From assembly GCF_026151205.1 (NCBI RefSeq), contig NC_087081.1, positions 16,232,837 through 16,296,836 of the forward strand: DNA of 64,000 nt, read 5' to 3'. This document shows, piece after piece, positions 1 to 14,879 of this stretch. A model generated the notes under the pieces. The model was not told the DNA's origin. It saw only the letters and a program-made list of their open reading frames with translations, and did not search any database. Position 1 is the first letter of the stretch; each line of letters begins with the position of its first letter. Origin of the DNA: Bolinopsis microptera (taxonomy: Eukaryota > Ctenophora > Tentaculata > Lobata > Bolinopsidae). Both the position numbers and the translations under genes were made by a program.

Positions 1-3000
1 TTCATAATCGTTCCGAAATTTATCGTGATTTTAATCACTGCAGCATATCTGGGGCCTTTATTACGATTAGCCTTTCTTTAAGGGTATTTTGCCTTCGACC
101 ATGACATAACTAAATATTCCGAAATTTGGTTAGCCTAGACGTTCAATAGTTGACACTGTTACTCGATTATTCGTTTTCTGCTAAAGTGCTCAAGATATCG
201 TTAGTTTTTACCTCGTTCGTTAACTCCGTGAACATTCCTTTTTATAAGGGGTGATGTTATTCCGTTAAACCATGAGAGTCCAAGTATGAAGTCATCCTTA
301 TCAATCAAAATTTACCTAGTTTCCCATCAACCTCCCACGTCTTTCCATTCCTGTTCTGACTCATTGCAAACCCTGCTCGCTTGAGGCGCAATGAGATTAA
401 CACCACTAAGATCTCAGTAGGTGTCATTTAAAACTTAGGCTGGTTCTCTTTGTAATTCCGCATTCACTCAACCTTAACTTGTTGGTGACTGTCGCGGACG
501 CCCCTCACTTTATCTCCATCTCGCGCCATTTTCAGCCACGGCACCTTCCTTCTCAAGGATCAATTATCAGAAAAATGCAAAAAACCAATCAAATCAACTT
601 GTTGAAAGACGTAATTTTTTTGACGCTTCGTCTGGAAAACGTTTTCTACAAATCTCATCTCCCTTCTAGAATAACCTCTTTATTTCCAGCACACTTACAG
701 TTTAACACCGTCTACCACGGCTCATTGTACACCATAACCGTTTAGGATCCCTGTCTCTCCCTCCCAGAGTTAGGAGAGCTAGTGGGGATAATTGTAACTG
801 TAATCGTCGAGTGAGAGCTGGTCTCTCAGCTACTCGGTTACCTGCTCTTTTCCCTCAGCTAATCGAACCAAGACTCAGCTCCGGCTTATTATACCACTTT
901 TATCTCAACTCTTCACCGCCATTCTCTCTATTTTCGTGAGCTCATCAACTATGACTTCACCTGACTTGACAAGGCTATTTGTACTGGCGCTTCGTCTTGT
1001 CATGATCTATTGTAAAGAATGTTACTTAAAACAGTGTTCATCACTTATTCAGACGGAGGTGATGAATTCTCGCCCATAAGATCAGATCTTGTCATAATCT
1101 CCTAACTTTTCATTTCCACCTCGGCAATTTCTTGAAATACTTTCCGTCACTATGACTGCCTAATCATTTCCACTATTTGAACATAGATCTTTTCTTGACT
1201 ACTGATTTTTAATTTGCATTTAAAACATGAAACCACGAAACATGACATCACATCTTTCAATTCGCGACGTTTTATAATCTCAGCAGTTCGTTCCAGAAAC
1301 ATCCAGACATCTCTGCATTTCCTTGTTCTTCGAAAGAACCCAGTTTTTAGCATCGATAACCCTTATCTAGTTTCTTACCGATAATAAGCCCTGTTTTAAC
1401 CTTTTCTGATAATAAAACCACCATTGCTGGGAAAACCACCATTTCTGGTATTAAAGCTCCATTTTAGGTTTAAAAAAACCCGGTACTGATCAGGTTAATA
1501 TTACGTTATGTCTTCCTCACTAGTATCTGGTATTACTGTAAGGTCTAGTTCTTATTAGATTACGATTCATAGCGTCATCTCAGATAACGCTAATTGCAGA
1601 TAAGGTAAGTGAAGGTACATCTAGTCACCACCACCACAACCGGTATAGTTTAAAATGTAATTTTCGTGATTCTCAGGTTGTTCGGAATCCGTTTATCTTC
1701 TCTTTTTAAGATTTCATTCAGAGTTCTTCAATACCTCTTTCTTCGGTTCCAATTTGATCCATTGTTAAACATTTCCATCTAGATATCTCCTTTATCTGCT
1801 TTCTAATATTATTACCAATGGACACTGGGACAGTTTATAAAGCATAATGCCTACGATTTTACGCCTTGTTGAAACATTCGAATAATTTTTCTACATATCA
1901 TGAATTTTACAATTTGCCCTGAACTCCTAATGTTCCCATGTAAATGTTCTACTTGTAGTATACAAGTATGTCTCACTGCCAAACATGACGTAAGTTCCCC
2001 ATCTACTACACAATTACTGCTCACTTAAGAAGTCCTGTTCCTAGCCTTTACAGACTGCAGTGTGCCAATTAGCTGAAGTACTCTTACAGGGTGTGGCCAC
2101 AGAGCCTTATAAGGAGATGTAGAGACACGTGATGCCCTTATAAGGGGATGTGGCCACAGAGCTAACTCAATTTACTGGTTAATCCCAGAGGAAGTTAGAT
2201 AACAGGTACATGTAGAATGTGGATAGTTAATTATTAATCATGTAATGTTTGTTAAAGCTCGGTCAGTTTTCTTGGCTTTTTCAACTTCTCTCATAGAAAT
2301 GTTTGATGAAGGAGCACTGTGCGTCCTGTGGTTGTGAGTTAGAGGTCTGTAATTGTTGTGGTAATATAACCTGTTACTTAGAATCCCTAAAATCCCAGAC
2401 TCCTGACCCCTTGTCCACCATATCCTGGAAATACGTAATTTTAATTGGAATTTTACGCATTCCCGGATCCTAATCTGAGGATGAATTATAATTGGAGATG
2501 TCACGTGTGACTCACTGTAAATCAAAGTTCCGAACTTGTTTCGTCTGTGTTCCCTGTCCCGTATCAATGACCGGCGAATTCCAAACGGGCGGGGGTTCCA
2601 GGGACCCAGCCAGGAATTTGCGATCCCTGAAAATGAGGCCGTTAGCAGTGTCGAATGTCGCATATTTGGGCAATGACACTGCTGTGTTTGTAATGGTACC
2701 CTCCCACCTTCGTCCCTTTTTAAACGAAAAGTTTACCTAATACTCCAACTGATCGATTACCTAATCGTGAACATATCATACCATTCCTGACATAACTCTC
2801 CATTCCTAGCCTTACTTAATCATTACCAATTATTGAGCATCTTATTTGTCTCTCCATACAATATGAACATCTTAATCACCCTTAACTGACGAATGATGAC
2901 AATTTGCGGCATTTTGAAATGTGTGACATTTATTTAACAATGACTGATTTTGGCCTATATTTAGTGTTAGTTCTTAAATTTTAAGCTTCACTCTCTGATT

Positions 3001-5980
3001 TTAGTATGAACGATATATTTTCAAGTATATGATACCTATTCCTAACTTTTATCATGATAGTTTCTGGGATGACTAGATTAAACACTGCTGAGTATACGTT
3101 TATCTTAATAGTGGTGTTCTTAAACTTCAATTTATTATTATTATTATTGAACAACTCTGGGTTTTGCATCTGTAACAATGTTCACAGTAAGCCTTCAGTC
3201 TCTTAGTGCGAGCTTTATTATCCTTGACAACAAGACTGTATTCTATTGTGCATGTGACTGTTACAAACACAACCGGTCCTCTGTCAAGCAATCAACCGGG
3301 GCTGAAGACCATTTAACTCAGACAGCTCAATCTGAATGTGTCAGAAATGTTTGTAGATTAATTAAACTCTTGCTCGTACCCCTGTCGTGAATAGTACAAG
3401 CTCTCTCTCTCTGTGAGTGTATGCTCTCAGTACCCTACACATATTGTACAGTGTTATGGCGGGAGTTTTGAACCTGAGGTCACGTGACCTACATCCCCTC
3501 TCTACAGAGTGTACCGTGTGAGCTGCGCACTACAAGCTATCTCTCTCTTTATTATGTGTACTGTCCTGGGCCCTTTTAGTCAATATATTATCCATCCTTT
3601 AAGGTAACTTTTAGGACCTTTAAATTTATATGTCGTTCTTTCAAGTTCACTTTACCCTGATTTTAGTTTAGTTGACTCGAAATTTTCAGTTGTTTCCTAC
3701 AAATGGCAAGAGCTCTTTTTATAGCTTCATTTTATCTTAAAAATGGAATTCTTCTTTAGTCAGAGGTTTAATTTTGTGAATAGGTTAATTTTGTAACTCA
3801 TAGATTTTAGGTTGATAATAGCTTGCTATTTTGCAATAGCAAAAAGTGACTACTACTGCTATAATCCAAGACAAAAGCAGATATATATAGTTGCTTGCCC
3901 ACGTCACGAATAACCAAATAAGGTATAATTGGCCGTTTAATGGGAGCAAACCTCTCTACCTCGCTCCTCAAACCGTTATTGCTTTGAACCGTTTATTGCT
4001 TCTGAGAGGCACCATTTTTAGTAAAACAGTAAGCTTTAACTTTCTTATTCCTTTTCAAATGATCTGTCTAAAAGAGAGGCTGTTCTACAAGACCCTCTTA
4101 GTCAGGAATATTTTGTTCGTACGTGAACTGCGTCCTGCCACGGTATGCCACCGACTTTTTATCATGTTTCAGAGCTACAGAGATCGATAAAAGTTCCAAG
4201 TTTTAATTCTGTCCGTATACTGCAGATTTCAGAGTACCGCCAGTCTTGATGAAACACTTGTCAGTGATTGGTAGATAACTTTGCAGGTTTACACGTACAT
4301 TGAGTGTACAGCTGTAAAACTGTGTCTGCAGACTCTGCTATGTCTACTGTGTGTTTAGTCTGCCTCAGGGTCGTTTACATTCTCCTTTTAGAATTTGTCT
4401 TCTGGCAATATTACGTTTTGGGCATTTTTAATAAATACTTCTTGGGGTGACTGGATCATGTTTAGATAACATTAACATCTGCTGAAAAGGAGTTTATTGA
4501 AAGAGGAGCTGGATATTGATTGGCCAACTGTTGGCAGTGTTGGTCACGTGATGTTTAAAAGTAGCAGCTGTCATCTGCCTCCGCAAACATCTCGCAAACA
4601 CTCTCCCACTATCTCAGCTGGGTTCATATAGCCTACCACTTCATATTATATGTATAAGTATTTGCAATTTAAAGCGGGGGAAGCCTAATAATTACTTAGA
4701 ACGGTGGTGTCGGATGATTCTAATTAGTAACAGATATTAGCTGGTGTACTGTGTCTAGTGTCTACAGTCCCCCACATACCTGCACAGTGCACTCTACAGG
4801 GTTGTGAGGGGGAGCTGGGTTCGTGTGTCTTTAATTCTTTAATTGGGAGGAGGGTTTAAAGGGTACAGCTCTCAGTTGTTGTGTAGTTCGTACTGGCGGT
4901 GCTGATCTGCAATATCTGCAATATATTGTGTTGCTCAGTTGTTGTGTAGTTCGTACTGGCGGTGCTGATCTGCCATATATTGTGTTGCTATGTTTATAAT
5001 GCTGAATTCAAGCATTATCATTGTTTTAGATTCCTTATGTTCTACCTTCTAATATTTTCTAAAATAGGTATTGGATGAATTCATAACTTAGAATCCTTTA
5101 CGATACTAATGATTCCCCTTCAGAAAATTTGTTTCTGGTTATTTTCCTTTTAAAATATTTTTCACGCCGCCTTCTTGACTACGGTAAACCAACTTATGCC
5201 TGATGGTCCTTCATAAATCGGTCTACTAACTCATTAACGGACGTAATTGCCTAAAATTCCCTTGATTCTCCAATATGGCATTATTGCACTTCGCACGATG
5301 TAATCTTCATGCTTTGTTACCATGTTACTTTTATATCAGATATAAATAGTCCAACTTCAATGCACTTTGCAATCTTTTAACTTGGTCCATTAGCAGACAG
5401 GAAAACGGGCAACAGCCAGTAGGGAGCCAGTAGGGAGCCTATCACAGGATCACGTGATGGTGTCCCACCAATCACCTCTCATTTCCCGTCTCGCGTGATC
5501 ATCTGTAAATACAGGCAGTAAATCCACCAAATAATGATGCTAAGTTAGATTTACTTTCTTGCCCGCCCTTATTTAGTAAAAACATGTGACTAGGCGAGCC
5601 CATTTTTAGCCATACCACGTGACATGTCCCTTATAAGGAAATCACGTGACAAGCTGCAACTTCTTACTGTTCGTGTTTTACCGGAATTGCTTTATTTTCA
5701 GTGCTAGGAGGATTGTTCTTCTTGATACTGTCTAACATTTGTTATTTAACGGTTGCAGACTACTTTTGATATTATTACTGAAAGGGTTGACTCTAGCACA
5801 TAATAGGCGACGTGAGGGAAGCAAAATGTTGTTTATATCGGGGCATTTCATTTTCAGGTTGTTTAATTCAGCGTAGTGCTATAATACTACTACCAACGCT
5901 TAGTCGTGCGATTACCGTATTCTGGTCCGTACATCTAATAAACTGGTTTCGGTTTGTTTTACTTTGTTCTAGTAATAGTA
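1..5980. other. Intergenic or upstream non-coding region, no supported gene
   Basis: Open frames here are short, lack splice sites and have no recognisable protein character. Visible structure is limited. A CACAGAGC-containing block with TTATAAGG is repeated near 2090-2165. A pair of direct repeats of about 63 bp lies at 4871-4990. Several isolated TCACGTGA palindromes occur near 3480, 5450, 5620 and 5645. Untranslated 5' exons of the plus-strand gene that starts at 7839 could lie here, because that gene has a splice acceptor just before its start codon. Confidence 0.6.
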
Positions 5981-5986
5981 ACTTGT

Positions 5987-6030
5987 GATATCACGTGACG
6001 TCATCACAATATCACGTGACGTCATCATGA
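5987..6030. promoter_or_regulatory. Clustered TCACGTGA and TGACGTCA palindromes
   Basis: Two copies of an overlapping TCACGTGACGTCA block occur within 45 bases. TCACGTGA is the E-box form bound by bHLH-zip factors, and TGACGTCA is the CRE bound by bZIP factors of the CREB/ATF group. Whether they act here is inference. The same pairing recurs at five other places in the window. Confidence 0.35.
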
Positions 6031-6080
6031 TAACATATTGACCCAGTATCGGCATGTTAACACATAGCTATTGATTATAG

Positions 6081-6740
6081 CAGGGCTTGTATAGCGCAAG
6101 AGGAGGTGGTTTGTATGCAGCAGAACAATAATAACCTCACCAGGGCTTGTATAGCGCAAGAGGAGGTGGTTTGTATGCAGCAGAACAATAATAACCTCAC
6201 CAGGGCTTGTATAGCGCAAGAGGAGGTGGTTTGTATGCAGCAGAACAATAATAACCTCACCAGGGCTTGTATAGCGCAAGAGGAGGTGGTTTGTATGCAG
6301 CAGAACAATAATAACCTCACCAGGGCTTGTATAGCGCAAGAGGAGGTGGTTTGTATGCAGCAGAACAATAATAACCTCACCAGGGCTTGTATAGCGCAAG
6401 AGGAGGTGGTTTGTATGCAGCAGAACAATAATAACCTCACCAGGGCTTGTATAGCGCAAGAGGAGGTGGTTTGTATGCAGCAGAACAATAATAACCTCAC
6501 CAGGGCTTGTATAGCGCAAGAGGAGGTGGTTTGTATGCAGCAGAACAATAATAACCTCATCAGGGCTTGTATAGCGCAAGAGGAGGTGGTTTGTATGCAG
6601 CAGAACAATAATAACCTCACCAGGGCTTGTATAGCGCAAGAGGAGGTGGTTTGTATGCAGCAGAACAATAATAACCTCACCAGGGCTTGTATAGCGCAAG
6701 AGGAGGTGGTTTGTTTGCAGCAGAACAATAATAACCTCAT
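6081..6740. repeat. 60-bp minisatellite, 11 copies
   Basis: Eleven head-to-tail copies of a 60-bp unit are almost perfectly identical; single changes appear in the copies near 6560 and 6715 and at the right end. Because 60 is divisible by three and the unit lacks stops in several frames, long open frames arise on both strands. They are repeat artefacts with no splice context. Confidence 0.97.
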
Positions 6741-7073
6741 CGGAATGTAGGCCGTTATTACGAGTTACTCATTATATTTAAAACTTACTGTTTACGATAT
6801 AATGGCACCAGTTTTTATCACTGTCTTCTGTATATATTTCCTCATCGTTAGCCGCCCTTATCATTGTCCACTTTTACTGCTCCACTTTAAGCTTATCCAC
6901 TGATTTTAAGTATAGGCCGTTTCTTTGAACACATGATAAAAAACGATTTGTCATTCCTAACCTGCTCTTCAAATAAATCTATAGAATTTTATTAATTTAT
7001 CAAGTTAATGACGAAACTTCGTGATTGCTCAAAGGAGCACTATATAATTCGTGAACGGTAATATTAATGTATA

Positions 7074-7425
7074 GTTATTAGTTACAGTACTCACTAATAG
7101 TTATTATTAGTTACAGTACACACTAATAGTTATTATTAGTTACAGTACCCACTAATAGTTATTATTAGTTACAGTACTCACTAATAGTTATTATTAGTTA
7201 CAGTACCCACTAATAGTTATTATTAGTTACAGTACCCACTAATAGTTATTATTAGTTACAGTACCCACTAATAGTTATTATTAGTTACAGTACTCACTAA
7301 TAGTTATTATTAGTTACAGTACTCACTAATAGTTATTATTAGTTACAGTACCCACTAATAGTTATTATTAGTTACAGTACTCACTAATAGTTATTATTAG
7401 TTACACTAATAGTTATTATTAGTTA
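7074..7425. repeat. 29-bp minisatellite, about 12 copies
   Basis: The unit is based on TTACAGTACCCACTAATAG followed by TTATTATTAG. Copies alternate between TACTCAC, TACCCAC and TACACAC variants, which looks like partial homogenisation. It lies in the presumed 5' intron or upstream region of the gene that starts at 7839. Confidence 0.95.
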
Positions 7426-7811
7426 AAGTGACCACTCGTTAGTTTTACTTAGTCTTTAGTTTTCAGTACTTATTGTGCTCACTGATAAATTCTATCGTGC
7501 GCGTGGTGCAGTGTTAGTACATATTGTTTTTATTAACGAATTGACTGTGCATGTGATCGTTCACTCTCTTTTTACATTCATATCCTCGGATGATTTTGCC
7601 TTTAATTTCTGTTCATTTTTTTTCGTTGGCTTTAATACTAACTACATGCTAACTAACAGTAACCTACATTAATTATAATTATGCTATAAATATCATTAAC
7701 TATTCTTTAATATCATTAACTATTCTTTAATATCATTAACTATTCTTACTTTAAAGGTTACTTTATTCAACTCTGAAATAATTGTAATATTAACTGTAAC
7801 TCTAATTGTAG

Positions 7812-10800
7812 GGTCGCTCCAGTAAATTAGAAATCACAATGGTTGACACAGAAACAACACCAGTTCCAGAAGTTGCTGAAACTACCAAAGCCCAGGTAAA
7901 CCATACTTTTCTTTCTTGCAATATTTCTGCTATATTTGACAGATCTTTGAATCCTGTTAAAGGAAACAACTTAACTAACTGCCCAACCTCCCCAGGTTGA
8001 AGAACCAGTTGCTGAACCTGTAGTTAATGGGGATCACGTTGAATCAGAAGAGGAGAAGTTATCTGAATCTGAAGAGAAAGATAGTGCTGTGAAGGAGAGC
8101 GTGCCCGTTGAAGAAGCAGCCCCCGCAGAAGAAGCCGCTCCAGTAGAAGAAGCCGCTCCAGTAGAAGAAGCCGCTCCAGTAGAAGAAGCCGCTCCAGTAG
8201 AAGAAGCGGCACCTGTAGAAGAAGCCGCTCCAGTAGAAGAAGCAGCTCCAGTAGAAGAAGTAGCACCTGTAGAAGAAGCCGCTCCAGTAGAAGAAGCAAC
8301 TCCCGCTGTTGTGGAAGAAACGCCATCACCAGTGGAAGAGCCTGAAATTGCAGTAAGTAAAAAGTTTAGAGTTTGAACTTATGTGATGTTTTGTGTCGTG
8401 TAACGTGTTTGTGTGCAACTGTGCGCTTAAAGCAGCGCTGACCTTGGTGAACGCTTTCTGTAGTGCAGTGAATATTATAATTGTCACCTGCCTACCTAAT
8501 TGCATTGGGAATCAGTCCCCCCTTTAACCATTATGTCACTTCATTGCATCCCTAAAGTAGCTATCACCTACTGAGTACTGAGTGATCTTTCTCTCACATC
8601 TGTCAAAACACAACCCGCTCAAAACACAACCCCCTCAAAACATAAACTGGCTCCCCTCATGAGTTTGAAAGTCTTTTTCACAGTCTAAAGAAGAAGATCC
8701 AGTTCCTGAAGAACCGGCATCCGCAGAAGAACCTGTAGTAGAAGAACCTGCAGTAGAAGAACCTGTAGTTGACGAACCCGCAGTCACTAAAGAACCTGCA
8801 GCCATTGTAGAACCTGCAGCCGTCGAGGAACCTGCAGCTGTTGAAGAAACTGCAGCTGTTGAAGAACCTGCAGCTGTTGAGGAACCTGCAGCCGTCGAGG
8901 CACCTGCAGCTGTCGAGGAACCCGCAGCCGTCGAAGAACCAGCAGCCGTTGAGAAACCTGCAGCTGTCGAGGAACCTGCAGCTGTTGAGGCACCTGCAGC
9001 CGTCGAGGAACCTGCAGCTGTTGAAGAACCTGCAGCCGTCGAAGAACCAGCAGCTGTTGAAGAACCTGCAGCTGTTGAAGAACCTGCAGCTGTTGAAGAA
9101 CCGGCAGCTGTTGAAGAACCTGCAGCTGTTGAAGAACCGGCAGCCGTTGAAGAACCGGCAGCCGTTGTAGAACCTGCAACTGTTGAGGAACCTGCAGCTG
9201 TTGAGGAACCTGCAGCCGTCGAGGAACCAGCAGCCGTTGAGGAACCTGCAGCTGTCGAGGAACCCGCAGCCGTTGAGGAACCAGCAGCCGTCGAAGAACC
9301 TGCAGCTGTTGAAAAACCGGCAGCCGTTGAAGAACCTGCAGCTGTTGAGGAACCTGCAGCCGTTGAAGAACCTGCAGCCGTTGAAGAACCTGCAGCCGTT
9401 GAAGAACCTGCAGCCGTTGAAGAACCTGCAGCCGTTGAAGAACCTGCAGCCGTTGAAGAACCTGCAGCCGTCGAGGAACCCGCAGCTGTCGAGGAAGATG
9501 CAGCTGTCCAAGAACCTGCAGCCGTTGAAGAACCGGTAGATGCCTCCGTAGCAGCAGAAGTGGCTGCAGCTGCCGCCATAGTCGAGGAGGCGTTCAACAA
9601 GGAGGAGTCTCTGGAAGCCCCGGTAAGATTTCCGGGGAGCTGTTGAACCTTATGTAGCATTGCTATAATTTGAACCTTATGTAGCATTGCTATAATTTGA
9701 ACCTTATGTAGCATTGCTATAATTTGAACCTGTCGATCGGGCTAAAAAAATAAACTTAAGTTATTGGCCACATTCAGTCGTCTACATTTTTCACAAAATT
9801 CTTATTATTGTCAGTTTTTCATGTTCAGCTCAATCTTTTAAACCTTTCCTGCATGTTCCAAGCTGCACGTTCTTCCCATTTCTCTCTCAATTTCAGTCAG
9901 CACTGCTTTTGTTTTACACCAGCTCCATTTGGAACTAATTCAGATTGTTAGATTGGGTTAATTTTTGTTTAAATACGTTAGGCTGTGTTGAGTGTCTGAT
10001 TTTGCATGTCTTTGCTTTAAAACTTTACCCTAGGCAATATGCTTATGGAACATGTTATTTTGTTCAATTTAAGTTCTTATAAAAGAGATTATTGTTATTT
10101 TGAATGATAGCAGCATGATCTCATGATTTAACCATAAGTTCTACTGTCGCACAATATTATAATTTTAGTACTGTCAATATAAAATATTACGATTAATTTA
10201 AACTGTCGTCCGCCAGGCAGAAGAAGCTGCACCTGATGCTGCACCCTGCTGCTGAAGAGGCACCTGCTGAGGTAGCTGCCGAGGAAGAAACACCCAAAGA
10301 AGAAGAAAAGAAGCCAGAGTGTGAAACTCCTTCAAAAAAGAAGGGTCTTATGTCCAAGTAAGAACTCTCCTTTCACTCAAGATTGTGGATTGTGGAATCG
10401 TTGCCATTTTCAATTATCGTCTCGGAAATTTCAGGCCATTCATTTGAGATGTGCAAACGGCGATCATTCATGAGATTCGTGTCACTTTCTTATGTTTAAA
10501 GAATTAAACACTATTTACATTAATTTCAAATTAGTTCTGTAATCCAGAGAAGTAACAATCCCTTGCTACTGCAAGGAAGAGAGTTTTAATTCTCACAACT
10601 TTTTACAAATGCATCCTGTGTAGGCTGGGTCTGAAGTTCCCGAAGAAGAGAAGAAGGAAGTAGCTGCGGAGGAAGAGAAACCAGCCGAAGAGGAGGCAGC
10701 CGTTGAGGAGGAGGCTGAACCTGCTGCCGAACCTGCTGCTGAAGAGGTAGCTTTTAATTCTTAACAATTGTAGGGGGTTTTTAGAGTTGAACATATTAAG

Positions 10801-13800
10801 TCAGCAAGACAAAATGTTGGTTAATGTATCGTTCAGAAGTCCCCACGCAATGTCAGATTTTGCTTATTTTTGTTGCTATTTTGGACGTTTTGTGCAGCGA
10901 AAAATTCAGGAGATTAATTATAAGACAGTTTTAACTGCAGTTAAACTGTGCCACCTCCTTCTTTTACATTTTTCTGTTCGTGTATATCAAACAACGAGCA
11001 GTTTCACATTTTCCGTGCGACTGTCATTGGTTAATAAATTGAGCCATCTTCCGTAATTGGGTTAATAAAATTCTTAAACCGACGAAGGCTCGGCTAAGTT
11101 TAGGATAATTTCAAGATGATGGAAGTTTATTTTTGGTAAATTGCGCAAGTTGTTCGGACTAATTCTATTTCCGAGGGGTACATGGGATGCCGTTAAATTT
11201 GGAATTAAAATTACGTAAATAAATAAATCCTGGCTCACTTTTTAAACTTATTGTGACAAATTCTTGTGATCAACCGAGCATTCATTAAGTTTATTTCGCT
11301 GTTTCTTCGGTGAAAAATTTCTCTTTGAAAGATATAAGTAACTCTCTAAAGAAGCATTAGTAGTGATCATTCACCCGCGCATGTATGATATTATATTTAG
11401 AAAATATTGCTACATAACATGACCAGGCCAAGCAAATCTCTAAAGCTGGTCGCTGAGCCTCATTATTCCATATATGGCAATGTACTGAGACTAATTAGTG
11501 AGATTGCAGATTGAGTAAGGTGAGGGTGTAGGTAGCATTTGTACTGTGTGTTCTATCACGTGATAAGACGGGTTATGACGTCATGTCACGTGATGTGACG
11601 TCATCAACGTGGTGGTCGGCTAGTTTTTATAAACATTTAATCTTCTCTGGCTAGAAAGATTGGGAGAGATTTAGAAATTTCTAATATCGTGGATATAGGT
11701 TATGTCAGCATAAGTGTTAAAATATCGGTACATCTACGATTCGTTGGTTTTGGGGCGTTATCAGCGATTACGTAATTGTTTATACGAAAGAACAGGGCAT
11801 CTAGTACCATTACGGACCATAAATAACGTATCATAGTGACAAAGAGCTGTGTATTGGAACAAGATGCATGATCCCCGGTCCTTTATCTATAATATTGAAT
11901 AGATGGGTAATTTGTCCGCTAAGTGTCGTGTCTGATAATACTCCTTCATAATACTCCTCATTGGTCATGTCTAACATTATGAGAAGCACCTGGTCTGCAG
12001 CTGAATAAAGTAGGAGCTATTATAAAGGAGTATTATAAAGACCTCTCATGTAACCTTCTCGTACTACGTTTCTTGTGGAAGATGGGTTAGACGCGCACTC
12101 TGAACCAGATTCTGTTGTAGAACAACTTTAAACCCAGAAATGTATAAATACATATGAGTCACGTGTCAGCAAATATTAATTGCAGTCTTCATTTGCCTCA
12201 ACATTCTACCACGACCCGGCTACATGCTACATAGAGGCCAGGGGGGGGGGGGGCAATACACACGCGTATTGTATTTGTATCATTGTAACATTAAGTGTCA
12301 TGATATTAATAGCCTCTATGTTCTTCTTTTGTACAATCTTCAACCGGAAGACTTTCGGCGGGAGCTTTGAGCGGGGAATTCTATGAAGGAAATGACAAGA
12401 AACTATTATACTTAAAATTTACATAATTTACACATTTTGTAGATATTAATAATATTATTGCTAACGTGTGTTCCCCAGACACCTGCTCCTGCAGCTGAAG
12501 AAGAAGTGGTAGAGACTCCAGCTGAAGAGACAACTGAAGAACAACCTGAGAAGAAGAAGAAGACTAACATAATTAAGAGATTGTCACAACGCGGACTCAA
12601 GAAGCTGAGGAAGGTGAGATAAGGATTAATTATTTAGTCTGTAGTGTCCCCCCCCCCCCCCCCCTCCCCCCCCCCCCCCCCTCCAGCTCCCCCCCCCCCC
12701 CCCTGTAGGGACAGTTTTGTAAATCTGGAGCAATTACAGATCTAAAACTGCCTGTTTTATATGGTAGCAATGTGATACTCGCAATATTATATTTACTGTC
12801 CAGTAAATTAAACTAAACACGTTTTTTTGGTTAAAAAGCACGTTTCGTTAGTGAAAATGTCTTTAATTATCAGTAAACACTGCAAATGTTAGTGGAGAAG
12901 CCCTTGAACCCACCTTCTCACATGAATTTTATTAAATACTTCGCATATTTCTGTGTCATTATAAGAACCTCTGATTCCTTCATTTAACCACGTGACACTA
13001 CACGTGACATTACGAGTTTGGTTTGATGACGTCACATTATCAGTTTGGTTTGATGACGTCACCTAGCATCAAATATTGTGACGACAGTTTCAATCCGGAT
13101 ATCCCCACTCTAATACCAGGTCAATTAGGTGGCCCAGCTATATCTACATTTAGATTTGACACTGTTCCCCGTCCTGTGAAATTACCTCGAGGTGTAGCTG
13201 TCAGGTTTAACTTCACGTGACCACGTTTTAACCAACCGGAATTCAGCTTTACAGCACGTGATCTCGTCTTGACCAATAGCAGATCACAGTTATCAGGGTA
13301 ATTTCCCGACAACTGTCATTTTAGTGTGGTGTTATGTTAATACCCCCCTCCTACTTGGCAATCTCCCTGGTCAGAAGAATCCTTCTCGGTGAGAGGGACC
13401 CAGTTTTTAAAGGGAATTAGAGTTTATATCAGTAACCAGGATTTTATCCTGGTAGAAAGGTTATAGGATAAGTCCAGGAGCTATACAGTGTACCCAGTAT
13501 ACAATATACAGTGTACCCAGTATACAATATACAGTGTACCCAGTATGCAATATACAGTGTACCCAGTATACAATATACAGTGTACCCAGTATACAATATA
13601 CAGTGTACCCAGTATACAATATACAGTGTACCCAGTATACAATATACAGTGTACCCAGTATACAATATACAGTGTACCCAGTATACAGTATACAGTGTAC
13701 CCAGTATACAATATACAGTGTACCCAGTATACAATATACAGTGTACCCAGTATACAATATACAGTGTACCCAGTATACAATATACAGTGTACCCAGTATA

Positions 13801-14288
13801 CAATATACGGTGTACCCAGTATACAGTATACAGTGTACAATATACATGTATACAGTATACAATACAATATACATGGCGTTAATTCATTAGTCGTCGTATA
13901 GTACCATGAGAGATACTATTTTTGAGAAACAGTATTTGCAGGCATGGTACGTGAGATATGGTACCTTAGAAATCAGCATTTACAATTTACAGGTACTTTA
14001 CAGGCACTGGGCATAATTCTCTTTACACCAGAAATCCCTCTATCCCAAATACTCCCAACACGTGATACTTACTAAATACACGTGTCACGTGCCTGACACT
14101 GGCTAAGCAGCTCTGTTCAGTGAGCGGTGTTTTAGGAGGGCAGTGTTATACAGTGTTGGGATACTAATCCTGCCTCCTAGTGTTGGGATACTAATCCTGC
14201 CTCCCACAGTTAAACACTGCTACTGAATATTCAACGTCTCCCCTGCTCTGAAACTTACTGTCTCCTTTCAACTACACTTGTAATATAA

Positions 14289-14320
<32 letters not shown>

Positions 14321-14796
14321 GTTTTGTTACTAAGGTCCCCCCCACATAAACAAACCACTATATAGTTGTATAATGACTGTGAGTAGTGGTGCCTAGTCGC
14401 CGGTCTGGGACCGTGCCAAATAGTAGTGAGACGGTACTGTGATACTGTCCGAATACCTCCTATAATACACATCTAATTAGTACATGTTACTAATTACATG
14501 TTACTTATGATTACCCTGAAATAGACAAGGACTATCGATTAGAGTCTACACAGGTTTGTAACCATTATCACATACCACCACTACAACACCACTGTTAGTA
14601 GCCTGTAGCATCTATACTAATAATCTCAAGATGTGTTTCGTTTGTTCGCTCGCGTGTAATTTCCTAACGGCTTATTCAAGAAAACGGTAAGAGTTACGGG
14701 GCTGGTTCTTGACGAAGCCAAATGATAAAAGTTTTAAAAATCGGTCGATGGTAAATGTAATACTGAAGTGTGTGTGTACTCTCCCACTTTCGCTCC

Positions 14797-14879
<83 letters not shown>

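Noticed and set aside
6025-6750. Open frames of 214-224 codons on both strands
   Set aside because: They are produced by a stop-free 60-bp tandem repeat, differ between frames only by register, and have no splice or start context.
8635-9714. Minus-strand open frame of 359 codons (GSSTAA repeats) and its relatives
   Set aside because: It is the mirror of the EEPAAV coding repeat; the plus-strand reading has flanking splice sites in phase with other exons.
13444-13901. Six overlapping open frames rich in Tyr, Cys and Ile
   Set aside because: They reflect the 23-bp minisatellite, not a gene.
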